DNA from: an uncultured Bacteroidales bacterium
GTDB taxonomy: Bacteria > Bacteroidota > Bacteroidia > Bacteroidales > UBA932
DNA: 64,000 nt
Assembly: GCA_905233275.1 (NCBI GenBank)
Contig: CAJODR010000007.1
Span: forward strand, 62,001 to 126,000
Direction: 5' to 3'
Below the pieces are notes generated by a model. It saw only the letters and a list, made by a program, of their open reading frames with translations. It was not told the origin of the DNA and made no database searches. Of this stretch, positions 36,599 through 44,825 are shown in pieces. Both the position numbers and the translations under genes were made by a program. Within the stretch, counting starts at the first letter, position 1, and each line of letters starts with the position of its first letter.

Positions 36599-37939
36599 TT
36601 AGAGATTTCTTACTGCATCCTTGAACTGGCGGCCCCTGTCTTCATAGTTCTTGAAGAGGTCGAAACTCGCGCAGCAGGGGCTGAGGAGCACCACGTCCCC
36701 GGACGTGGCGAATCCCGCCGCAGTCTTGACGGCGTCCGCCGCACTCCTGGTGTCGGCGATATTCTCCTTTCCTACTATGTTTTCGAAAGCCGCGTGTATC
36801 TTGGCGTTGTCTACGCCGAGGCAGACGATAGCCTTGACTTTCTCGCGTACGAGTCCTTCGAGGACCGAATAGTCGTTGCCCTTGTCAGTGCCGCCGACTA
36901 TCCAGACGACGGGCTTCTTCTGGCATTCGAGGGCGTACCAGGCCGCGTCGATGTTGGTGGCCTTGGAGTCGTTGATGTAGAGGACGTCCTTGATGGAAAG
37001 GACGGGCTCCAGACGGTGCTCAACCGGCTGGAAGGTCATCAGGGACTCGCGAATGACCTTGTTGTCAATGCCGGTGGCCTTTGCGGCAAGCGCTGCGGCC
37101 ATCGAATTGTAGATATTGTGCTTTCCTCCGAGCGCGAGCTCCTGGAGGTAGAGTGCGGATTCCTCTTCTTCGTAGCGGACGACAATCTTGTCCCCCTTGA
37201 GGAATGCGCCCTGGGGCAGCTCCTTCTCCTGGGAGAAAGGCAGCATCTTGCACCTCAGGATGATGCTGTCGAGATGGCGGATCGTGATCTCGTCGTCGCT
37301 GTCGAATATGAAGCAGTCCTCCGGCGACAGATTCTTCGTGATCTTGAACTTGGCCGCGATATAATTCTCGAACTTGTGGTCGTAGCGGTCCAGATGGTCG
37401 GGCGTAATGTTCGTGATGATCGCGATATCAGGCTTGAAATCGTAGATGTCGTCAAGCTGGAAGCTAGAAATCTCCAGCACGTAGTAGTCGTGCTGCTCGG
37501 TCGCCACCTGGTAGGCGTAGCTGGCCCCGATATTGCCGCCGAGACCCACGTTCAGGCCTGCATTCTTCAATAAATAATATATGAGAGAAGTCGTCGTGGT
37601 CTTGCCGTTCGATCCGGTGATGCAGATCTTCTTGGCGCTGTCGTAGCGTCCCGCGAATTCGATCTCGGATACGATATGCACTCCTGCATCCCTCAGCGTG
37701 CGCACCATCGGCGCCGTCTCCGGAATCCCGGGGCTCTTCACCACCTCGTCCGCAGCGAGGATCCTTCCCTCGCTGTGACCGCCCTGCTCGAACGGAATGT
37801 CCCATTCCTCGAGCACACGCACATAATTCTCCGCGATGTTCCCGTTATCCGACAGGAACACGTCGAATCCCTTCTTTTTCGCGAGCACGGCGGCGCCAAC
37901 ACCACTCTCCGCTCCGCCTAAAACTACTATCTTTGACAT
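36599..37939 (-). CDS. murD: UDP-N-acetylmuramoylalanine--D-glutamate ligase
   Basis: Adds D-Glu to UDP-MurNAc-L-Ala. 446 residues. IVVLGGAESGVGAAVLAKKKG (residues about 4-24, a Rossmann start), the ATP loop GSNGKTTTT near 109-117, ITNITPDHLDRYD near 180, and NDSKATNIDAAWYAL near 320 are all typical of MurD. It lies 16 bases after mraY and 5 bases before ftsW. Confidence 0.97.
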   Translation of the reverse strand: MSKIVVLGGAESGVGAAVLAKKKGFDVFLSDNGNIAENYVRVLEEWDIPFEQGGHSEGRILAADEVVKSPGIPETAPMVRTLRDAGVHIVSEIEFAGRYDSAKKICITGSNGKTTTTSLIYYLLKNAGLNVGLGGNIGASYAYQVATEQHDYYVLEISSFQLDDIYDFKPDIAIITNITPDHLDRYDHKFENYIAAKFKITKNLSPEDCFIFDSDDEITIRHLDSIILRCKMLPFSQEKELPQGAFLKGDKIVVRYEEEESALYLQELALGGKHNIYNSMAAALAAKATGIDNKVIRESLMTFQPVEHRLEPVLSIKDVLYINDSKATNIDAAWYALECQKKPVVWIVGGTDKGNDYSVLEGLVREKVKAIVCLGVDNAKIHAAFENIVGKENIADTRSAADAVKTAAGFATSGDVVLLSPCCASFDLFKNYEDRGRQFKDAVRNL

Positions 37940-37955
37940 ATATATAAACCTTTAA

Positions 37956-39240
37956 TTATCTTATTTTCAAAAGTGCAAGTGTACCGACGGCGAGGAGGAT
38001 GCCGACGATCCAGAAGCGGGCTGTGATTTTGGCTTCGTGGTGGGGGGGCTGGGGTTTGGGGTATTTGATGTGGCCGTCGGGGATTTTGTTGTCCTGGAAA
38101 TGGTGGTGGAGCGGGGTCCTTGACCAGATTCGGCCTTCCGTGCCGTGGCGGCGCTTGTAGCGCTTGAAGTAGATCCTTTGGAGGATTACTGAGAGGCTTT
38201 CCATGAGGAAGATGCCGCAGAGGACAGGGAGGAGGAGCTCCTTTCGGAGGAGGACGGCTCCTACGCCGATGATGCCGCCTAGGGCAAGGGAGCCCGTGTC
38301 ACCCATGAAGATGGTGGCGGGGTAGGAATTGTACCAGAGGAAGCCGAGGAGGGCTCCGACGAGAGCGGCCATGAAGATGGCCATTTCGCCGGTGCCGGGG
38401 AGGTACATTATGTTGAGGTATTCGGAATTGACGACGTTGCCGCTGAGCCATGCGAGGACGCCGAGGACAATTCCGACTATCGCCGATGTTCCTGCCGCGA
38501 GACCGTCAATGCCGTCGGTGAGATTTACGCCGTTGGAGCATGCGGTGACGACGAGGATGATCATGAGCACGTAGAGGATCCACTTGACGTAGCGGGCGAA
38601 GGGACCTTCGAACGGGAACAGCCACTGGTAGTCGAACTCGTGATTTTTAACGAGCGGAATCGTGGTGCGTGCCTCCTTGAAGGAGATGCTGGTGACTTCT
38701 TCTGCCGCCAGGGTACCTTGATCGGCAGCGACGACGGTGGCTTCGGGAGTGTAGACTTTTTCCCTGATGACGATGTCGTCGCTTGCCCAAACCGCGAGGC
38801 CGACGATGAGGCCGAGGGCGCCCTGGGCCACGAGTTTGGTCTTTTCGGAGACGCCGTCCTTGTTATGTTTGAACGCCTTGATGTAATCATCGGCGAATCC
38901 GAGTGCGCCGCACCACAGGAGCGCGAGGAGCATCAGCAATAAATATATATTGGTAAGGTCGCAGAAGAGCAGCGAGGATGGAGACGATGATGATGACTCC
39001 GCCCATCGAGGGGGTGCGGTTCTTGAGCTCCTGGCCTGCGAGGCCCTTGTCATAGCTGCGCTCTTCGTCATGAACCTGCTTGCGCTGGAGGAAGGCGATG
39101 AACTTCTTACCGAAGATGAGGGCGACGAGTATGGCCGTGACGCTCGCAAGCATAGCCCTTACGGTCAGGTAATTGAGGAGCCCCACTCCGGGGAAATCGA
39201 CGCCGCTTCTCTGCAGGTAGTCAAAAAGGTGGTATATCAT
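37956..39240 (-). CDS. mraY: Phospho-MurNAc-pentapeptide transferase, frameshifted as sequenced
   Basis: Transfers phospho-MurNAc-pentapeptide to undecaprenyl phosphate to make lipid I. The ATG at 39238-39240 begins MIYHLFDYLQRSGVDF, and the frame is good up to TPSMGGVIIIVSIL (near residue 89). It then leaves frame at about 38974, exactly at the edge of the 99-bp repeat copy A, and resumes in another frame as LLFCDLTNIYLLLMLLALLW through to the stop at 37956. Compared with what I recall of Bacteroides MraY, about 8 bases are missing at the junction. Downstream, the catalytic LTDGIDGLAAGTS stretch, the GFLWYNSYPATIFMGDTGSLALG block and the HHHFQ motif are intact. The extracytoplasmic insertion near 150-200 is usual for the phylum. 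Start at 39240 is supported by the murE stop 7 bases upstream. Confidence 0.92.
38875..38973. repeat. 99-bp direct repeat, copy A (in mraY)
   Basis: Identical over 99 bases to copy B at 39455-39553, offset 580 bases. This copy encodes, in the mraY frame, the native segment from LLFCDLTN to ADDYIKA, so it is the original. The mraY frame breaks at its 38973 edge. Confidence 0.95.
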
Positions 39241-39246
39241 TGCGGT

Positions 39247-40682
39247 TTAGGCGTTTAGTTCGTGGAAGATTTCGTTTACAATGGCTTTTTCATCGAAGTC
39301 CAGCTTGTCCTTGCCGAGAATCTGGTAGGTCTCGTGACCCTTGCCGGCGAGGAGTACGGCAGCACCGTCTGCAGCGGTGACAATCGCCGTGCGGATGGCT
39401 TCCCTGCGGTCTTCGATGGATATGGATTTGGCGAGACCCTTAGGGGACAGCCCGGCCTTGATGTAATCATCGGCGAATCCGAGTGCGCCGCACCACAGGA
39501 GCGCGAGGAGCATCAGCAATAAATATATATTGGTAAGGTCGCAGAAGAGCAGCCACGGTCGCCGCCGCAGCCGAAGAGGCATACGAGCTGGTGGCCGGGA
39601 GCGACGTCGCGGAGGGTCTTGAGCACATTCTCAAGTGCATCCGGAGTATGTGCGTAGTCGATGACAGCCGTGATGTCGCGGGGACCGCGAATAGTGTCGA
39701 GCCGCCCTGGAGCGCTCTCGAGCCTCGACAGCGCGAGGAGGGTTTCATCTTCGCCGGCACCGAGGACTATGGCCGTGGTGTAGATGGCGAGGAGGTTGTA
39801 TGCGTTGTGGGCTCCGATAAGACGGGTCCAGACCTCGTGGCCGTCGATCCGGAGCAGCATTCCGTCGTAGCCCTGCTCGATGATGCGGCAGGTGTGGTCT
39901 GCGGCAGCCCTGCAGGAGTAGGTGATTACATTCGCAGAAGTATTCTGCACCATTACGCTGCCGTGGCGGTCATCGACATTGATGATTGCGGCAGCTTCCT
40001 TGGGCAGGCCGTCGAAGAACAACTTCTTGCAGCGGAGATATTCGGCAAAAGTCTTGTGATAGTCGAGATGGTCGTGGGTGAGGTTGGAGAATATCCCCGC
40101 GCGGAAACGCAGCCCGGCGACCCTCTCCTGCTCCATTCCGATGGAACTGACCTCCATGAAGCAGTATTCGCAGCCGGATTCGGCCATTTCGCGGAGGAGG
40201 CGGTTGATGGTGATGGGATCCGCGGTGGTATTCGCGGTTTCGCTCCTTCTGGTGCCCACGTAGTTGGCGATTGTGGAGAGGAGGCCGCACTGGTAGCCGA
40301 GGCCCATGAAGAGGTGGTAGAGCAGGGTGACAGTGGTGGTCTTGCCGTTGGTGCCGGTGATGCCTACGAGGCTGAGCTTCTCGGAAGGATAGCCGTACCA
40401 GGCGGCTGCTGCGAGTGCGAGCGCTTCCCTGGAGGATGCGACCTTGACCGTCGTGACTCCGTCGAATGAGTATTCGCCGTCGGCGTAAATGACGGCTGCA
40501 GCGCCCTTGGAGACGGCTGCGGAGATATAGTTATGCCCGTCGGAGGCAAATCCCCTGACGGCGACGAAAAGGGCCCCGGGAGTTACTTCACGGCTGTCCG
40601 CCGTCACGGAGGTGATCTCCACGGCGGTGCTTCCTGCCACTGCGATAGGGCTTATCCTTTCAATCAATCGGTCCAGTTTCAT
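39247..40682 (-). CDS. murE: UDP-MurNAc-tripeptide synthetase, interrupted by a piece of mraY as sequenced
   Basis: Adds the third residue (usually meso-diaminopimelate) to UDP-MurNAc-L-Ala-D-Glu. I chose the ATG at 40680-40682 (MKLDRLIERISPI), which overlaps the ftsI stop as ATGA; a longer frame upstream reads into ftsI. Residues 1-376 are normal, with GITGTNGKTTTVTL near 110-123 and FGCGGDR at the end. The frame then enters the 99-bp mraY copy (39455-39553) and stops at 39513. The true C-terminus resumes at AGLSPKGLAKSISIEDRREA with AGKGHETYQ and ends at 39247. Roughly 40 residues are absent, including the DNPR-type motif that selects the third amino acid. Confidence 0.9.
39455..39553. repeat. 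99-bp direct repeat, copy B (inserted in murE)
   Basis: Exact copy of mraY bases 38875-38973 placed inside murE, replacing the native sequence there. The 39455 side joins in frame to the murE C-terminal part; the 39553 side does not. Confidence 0.95.
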
Positions 40683-42865
40683 CTTTTCAGTACGACTTGT
40701 ATTGCTGTTCCCTGTATTTCGTTTTTGCCGGCGGCGGGCGTCTGGCTTGCGACCTTGCCTTCGCCGGTCCATTTGATCGTAAATCCGCTCTTCTCGGCCG
40801 TCCAGAGCGCATCCGAGAGGCTGAGACCCTTGAGATCAGGCACTGTGCCGTCGTTTGTCGGAGTCGCTGTCGGGAGCGTGGTGGCTTCAGCTGCGGGTCC
40901 GTCGGCTGCTGTGTCGTTCCAGAATCCGTCGGTGGTGTAGAGTGCGTTGACGATATCCTTGACGACGAGGGCGGGAATGCCGCCGCCGTCGAATTCGCTC
41001 TTCCACGGCCCCAGGCGGGTGTAGAGGGTCACAATGACCGAATACTGCGGATTCTCCGCCGGGAAGAATCCGACGAATGTCGCCTGCTTCTTGCACCTGC
41101 CGTCAAGCGTGTGCTGGCCGTTGCCTTCGATGTTGGCGCGGCCGCCCGGAACGTCCTTGGCCTCGAGGTAGATGAATGCCGATCCGGTCTTGCCTGCGAC
41201 CTGGCTGCGGGCGCCACCCATTGAGCGGGCAGCGGTGCCGCGGTAGGACCTCGGGTCGCCTCCGGTCACGGTCCTCATCGTTACATTGAGCGAATCTGCG
41301 ATCTCCTTGGAACACACCGTGGCGATCTGGCGGGGCGAGAATTGTTCGTATACCTTGCCGTCCTTCTCGATGCTGGAGACGATGTATGGATTCATCATCT
41401 TGCCCCCGTTCGCGATAGCGTTGTAGAACATCAGGAGGTGCATAGGCGTAATCCTGATAGTGTAGCCGAATCCCATCTGCTGGAACGAAATGAGCGTGCC
41501 GCTCACCGGGTTCTCGCTGTCGTAGAAGCGGTTGGTAGGCTTCGCGGTAGGGGAGAGCTCGAAGTGGATCGAGTCGTCGAGGTGCCAGTCGTGGAGGTGC
41601 TGGTAGAACTTCTTGGACTGGTTGCGATAATAGTGGTCGAGGAGATATACGAAGGTATAGTTGGACGAGCGCATGAATCCGAAGCGGATCTGCATTTCGT
41701 CGCCGGGATGCTGGCTGAGGTATTCGGACACGTGCCTGTCACCGTGGACGCCGCCGAGAGTCGCCACTGCAGCTCCTTCAGACGCCCTGATCGGGATGGT
41801 CTCGAGTGAGGATTTGACGTATCCGTCCGTCATGACGGCCGTGAGTACGACGCCCTTGAACACGGAGCCGGGCTCGCCGAGGTGGTTGAGCACGTGGTTG
41901 TAATTCTCTCTCCAGACGCCGTCGGTGTTGGTGAGGTTGACCATGGCCTTGACGGCGCCGGTCTTTACCTCCATGATGGCGGCGCAGGCGTAGTCGAGGT
42001 TCTTGGTTTCCGCTTCGATATTCTCGCGGAGCGAACGGTCGGCGATGTCCTGGAGGCGGATGTCGATGGTGGTCCTGACGTCATAGCCGTCCACCGGCTG
42101 GCGGTAGGTGCTGTCGTAGTCCTGGATGCGCTGGCGGCGGTCGATGGTGCGGGTGTATTCGTAGCCGTTCTCGCCGCGGAGTTCCTTGTCGTAGCGTAGC
42201 TCCAGGGTGTTTTTCCTGGTGGTGAACGTGTCAGCTACCGAGCCGATGGTGCTCTTGGCGAGTGCGCCGTAAGGATACTGTCTTGCCGGCACCTGGGTGA
42301 TCTTGATTCCGCCCTTGAAGCGGCCTTCGTCGAAGAGGGGGAATTCTTCGATCTGCTTCATGGTGAAGTAGTCCACCTGCTTGGCGATCACGAGGTTGCC
42401 CTTGTTTTCGGCGCGGGCGTCGAGTATGGTCTTCTTCCACGTCCCGGCATCCTTTTCGGGGAATACTTCCGCGAGGCAGACACTCAGGCGGCCGATTTTG
42501 GTCTGGAGGGTGTCTTCGTATGATTTACGGAGGCTTTCGTCCTCGACGGCGGCGAATTCGCCCTTGCGGATGCTCGGATCCATCTCGATCCGGTAGCTCG
42601 GGAATGAGGTGGCGAGGAGGCTTCCGTCGTCAGCCATGATGGTGCCCCTGACGGGCTGCAGGATGGTTTTCGCGCTGGAAGGGGTGAACATCTCGACCAG
42701 TTTCTCCTCCGGATGGAAGAAATACTGGATCTTGACGATGCGGATGATGAACAGTATGGAAATGATGATGGCGGCGACATTGACCATATACAGGACAATA
42801 CCGATCCGGTCACGGCCCGTCGAGGTCGTTCCCTTGATTTCTCCTGTATCTTTCTTTCGTGCCAT
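40679..42865 (-). CDS. ftsI: Septal peptidoglycan transpeptidase (PBP3-type) with PASTA domain
   Basis: Cross-links peptidoglycan at the division site. 728 residues: a membrane helix at about 24-45, a PBP dimerisation domain, then a transpeptidase domain with Ser334 in GSVFKG (Ser-x-x-Lys), SSNYTF (Ser-x-Asn) and AGKTGSAF (Lys-Thr-Gly). One C-terminal PASTA domain (about 672-726; VPDLKGLSLSDALWTAEKSG) may sense peptidoglycan. All catalytic motifs are present. It lies 3 bases after the ftsL-like gene and overlaps murE by four bases. Confidence 0.95.
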   Translation of the reverse strand: MARKKDTGEIKGTTSTGRDRIGIVLYMVNVAAIIISILFIIRIVKIQYFFHPEEKLVEMFTPSSAKTILQPVRGTIMADDGSLLATSFPSYRIEMDPSIRKGEFAAVEDESLRKSYEDTLQTKIGRLSVCLAEVFPEKDAGTWKKTILDARAENKGNLVIAKQVDYFTMKQIEEFPLFDEGRFKGGIKITQVPARQYPYGALAKSTIGSVADTFTTRKNTLELRYDKELRGENGYEYTRTIDRRQRIQDYDSTYRQPVDGYDVRTTIDIRLQDIADRSLRENIEAETKNLDYACAAIMEVKTGAVKAMVNLTNTDGVWRENYNHVLNHLGEPGSVFKGVVLTAVMTDGYVKSSLETIPIRASEGAAVATLGGVHGDRHVSEYLSQHPGDEMQIRFGFMRSSNYTFVYLLDHYYRNQSKKFYQHLHDWHLDDSIHFELSPTAKPTNRFYDSENPVSGTLISFQQMGFGYTIRITPMHLLMFYNAIANGGKMMNPYIVSSIEKDGKVYEQFSPRQIATVCSKEIADSLNVTMRTVTGGDPRSYRGTAARSMGGARSQVAGKTGSAFIYLEAKDVPGGRANIEGNGQHTLDGRCKKQATFVGFFPAENPQYSVIVTLYTRLGPWKSEFDGGGIPALVVKDIVNALYTTDGFWNDTAADGPAAEATTLPTATPTNDGTVPDLKGLSLSDALWTAEKSGFTIKWTGEGKVASQTPAAGKNEIQGTAIQVVLKR

Positions 42866-42868
42866 CTC

Positions 42869-43195
42869 TTATTTCTTCAGTATCACCGGCGGCTCGGTCG
42901 GGAGGGAGACATCGGAGCCTTCTTTGTTGAGTTCGTCGAGAAGTTTTGTCATGCGGTGCTGCTGTTCCACTTTGTAGATCAGCTCGGCGTTGCGAATCTT
43001 GAGTTCGTCGATGGTGGCCTTGTTGCGTTCGGCCTTGACGAATGTCTGTTCGATCCTGTATCCGAGGAGGAGGCATCCCAGGATGAGGAAGAAGGTATAG
43101 ATGATGTGGACGAAGTACTTGTCGGCCTTCATCGACATCAGGATCTCTCCCGTGAAGAGGGAACGGATGAATCCGCCTTTTTTCTTAGCGCTCAT
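42869..43195 (-). CDS. FtsL-like division protein
   Basis: 108 residues: basic cytoplasmic start, one membrane helix at about 28-48, then a coiled-coil-prone stretch (KAERNKATIDELKIRNAEL, about 54-72). Sequence conservation in FtsL is very low, so the call rests on topology and on its place between rsmH and ftsI, where ftsL belongs in dcw clusters. Its first 11 bases overlap the rsmH 3' end. Confidence 0.75.
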   Translation of the reverse strand: MSAKKKGGFIRSLFTGEILMSMKADKYFVHIIYTFFLILGCLLLGYRIEQTFVKAERNKATIDELKIRNAELIYKVEQQHRMTKLLDELNKEGSDVSLPTEPPVILKK

Positions 43196-44105
43196 CTTGG
43201 TCCTCCTTCTTTTCTGCTACGCGGAGTTTGGCGCTCCGTGCGCGGGTGTTTTGCGAAATCTCTTCCTCGGAAGGCGTCACGGGCTTGTTTGAGACGGGTT
43301 TCAGCGGGGCTATGATTCGTCCGAACTGGTCCTTTGTCTCAATCCCGTCCGCGTTTCCGGTCCGCATGAAATTCTTGACCATGCGGTCCTCCAGGCTGTG
43401 GTAGGTGATGACTGCGAGGCGACCGCCACTCTTCAGCGAAGCCGCTGCCCCTTCGAGGAATTTCTCCAGCGAGCGCATCTCGCCGTTGACCTCGATGCGG
43501 AGGGCCTGGTAAACCTTGGAAAGGACCTTGTGCGGAGCGCCTTTCGGCAGCATCGCGTCAATGGCCTCGTTTAGGTCGGTGGTAGTCCTGATGGGCTTTG
43601 CGGCTCTCGCCTTGACGATGAGCGATGCCATCCTGTGGGCGCCGTCCACCTCTCCGTATGTGCGGAGAATCCTTTCGAGCTCGGCCTCGCTTGCAGTATT
43701 GACGATGTCGGCAGCTGTTTTCGTATCCGCGTCCGCATCCATCCTCATGTCGAGCGGGGCGTCAAAGCGGAATGAGAATCCTCTCTCCGCAGTGTCAAAC
43801 TGGTGTGAAGACACGCCGAGGTCCGCAAGAATGCCGTCGAAGAGGATCCCTTCCATTCTCGCGAAATTCTCAATGAAGCGGAAATTGGCGTGAATGAGGG
43901 TAAGGCGCGGATCGTCCGGGCGGTTTCCGAGTGCGTCAGAGTCACGATCGAAGGCGATGACTTTCCCGTCGCCGGGTAAGCGTGAAAGTATGGCGGCGGT
44001 ATGACCACCGCCTCCGAAAGTGGCATCTGCGTATATTCCGTGGGGATTTGTAGCAAGGGCGCTCACGCTCTCTCCGAGGAGAACAGGCGTATGGTACTCT
44101 GACAT
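43185..44105 (-). CDS. rsmH: 16S rRNA (cytosine-1402-N4) methyltransferase
   Basis: SAM-dependent methyltransferase acting on the ribosomal decoding centre; formerly mraW. 306 residues. The start HTPVLLGESVSAL, the SAM loop DATFGGGGHTAAIL (about 27-40), ILADLGVSSHQFDTAERGFSF near 100-120 and the C-terminal VITYHSLEDRMVKNF block are diagnostic. It follows mraZ by 12 bases and overlaps the ftsL-like gene by 11. Confidence 0.97.
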   Translation of the reverse strand: MSEYHTPVLLGESVSALATNPHGIYADATFGGGGHTAAILSRLPGDGKVIAFDRDSDALGNRPDDPRLTLIHANFRFIENFARMEGILFDGILADLGVSSHQFDTAERGFSFRFDAPLDMRMDADADTKTAADIVNTASEAELERILRTYGEVDGAHRMASLIVKARAAKPIRTTTDLNEAIDAMLPKGAPHKVLSKVYQALRIEVNGEMRSLEKFLEGAAASLKSGGRLAVITYHSLEDRMVKNFMRTGNADGIETKDQFGRIIAPLKPVSNKPVTPSEEEISQNTRARSAKLRVAEKKEDQDER

Positions 44106-44117
44106 GCTCCGGCTCTC

Positions 44118-44573
44118 CTATCTCTCATGAGACAGTCTTTTCGCCGTGAGCTGGTAATCATTGTCCGAGATCAGACCGGCATCGCGCCGCTCTTTTGCCC
44201 AGAGTTCGATCTTGTATCCGACACCTGCGAAAACTACCTCTCTTGTTACACCTATCTTGTCGAGTAGTTCTCCGGGGATGGTAATACGGCCGAATTTATC
44301 GTCCGGAACGACTGTAGCGCAGTCGCTCATATACCTTCTCCAGAATGCAGCGTGGTCGCGATTGAAAACGATGTCGAGCGAGGCCCTGATGCCCTCCGCC
44401 TGCCTCTGCCACTCCTCATAGGTGTAGATCTCGAGGCAGTCGGCATAGATGTCCTTCCTCACCACGAGGGTCTTGTCCGCGAGCTTCGCGAGCGCAGCCT
44501 TAAAGACGGCAGGAAGAACAAGTCTCCCCTTGTCGTCTTTCTTGCCAGTCCCTTTTCCGAAGAAGTTAGTCAT
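44118..44573 (-). CDS. mraZ: Transcriptional regulator MraZ
   Basis: 151-residue AbrB-fold protein with two MraZ repeats: GKGTGKKDDKGRLVLPAVFK (about 6-25) and TVVPDDKFGRITIPGELLDKIG (about 85-106). In other bacteria it binds direct repeats in its own promoter and controls the dcw operon. It is the first gene of this run and lies next to the -7 box at 44621. No clear repeat set for MraZ binding was found by eye in the leader. Confidence 0.95.
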   Translation of the reverse strand: MTNFFGKGTGKKDDKGRLVLPAVFKAALAKLADKTLVVRKDIYADCLEIYTYEEWQRQAEGIRASLDIVFNRDHAAFWRRYMSDCATVVPDDKFGRITIPGELLDKIGVTREVVFAGVGYKIELWAKERRDAGLISDNDYQLTAKRLSHER

Positions 44574-44620
44574 CTAATGCTCCACTTTCGTTGGTAAAAC
44601 ATACTTTCACGCTGTGATTG

Positions 44621-44628
44621 CAAAGTTA
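44621..44628 (-). promoter_or_regulatory. -7 box of the dcw cluster
   Basis: On the minus strand TAACTTTG (44628-44621) matches the -7 consensus 48 bases before the mraZ start. The region upstream is AT-rich, but no TTTG lies at the expected distance. Confidence 0.55.
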
Positions 44629-44710
44629 GCAATAATTTTCCACTTTATTACATCTTTTTACAAATTTTTCCACAATTTTTTCAACACCTTCCCCTGGGGC
44701 GTCAAAACTG

Positions 44711-44750
44711 TCATTTCGACCAAGCGAAGCGCGCGGAGAAATCTTGGTCG
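44711..44750. repeat. Nested inverted-repeat element
   Basis: CGACCAAG (44717-44724) pairs with CTTGGTCG (44743-44750), with ATTTC and GAAAT also nested in inverted order. From memory, very similar TCATTTCGACC...GAGAAATCT strings are scattered through intergenic DNA of many bacteria. It directly abuts the palindrome at 44750-44777. Confidence 0.5.
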
Positions 44751-44777
44751 TCCACAAAAAGCGGCCTTTTTGTGGAC
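44750..44777. repeat. REP-like palindrome, copy 1
   Basis: Perfect 12-bp stem: GTCCACAAAAAG (44750-44761), loop CGGC, CTTTTTGTGGAC (44766-44777). Its reverse complement is identical to bases 48740-48767 (copy 2). Confidence 0.8.
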
Positions 44778-44786
44778 GAAACCAAT

Positions 44787-44809
44787 AAAAAAAGAGCCTT
44801 AAGGGCTCT
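44787..44809 (-). terminator. Terminator of the rpoN operon
   Basis: On the minus strand the stem arms are AGAGCC (44809-44804) and GGCTCT (44798-44793), with a five-base loop, followed by a run of seven T (to 44787). It lies 17 bases after the rpoN stop. Confidence 0.75.
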
Positions 44810-44825
44810 CGGTGGTGATTTTGGA

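Noticed and set aside
38953..39149. Arg/Ser-rich start of a longer mraY frame at 39149
   Set aside because: This is the wrong frame upstream of the frameshift; the true N-terminus starts at 39240.
44574..44620. MraZ binding repeats
   Set aside because: I looked for spaced direct repeats in the mraZ leader and found none convincing.
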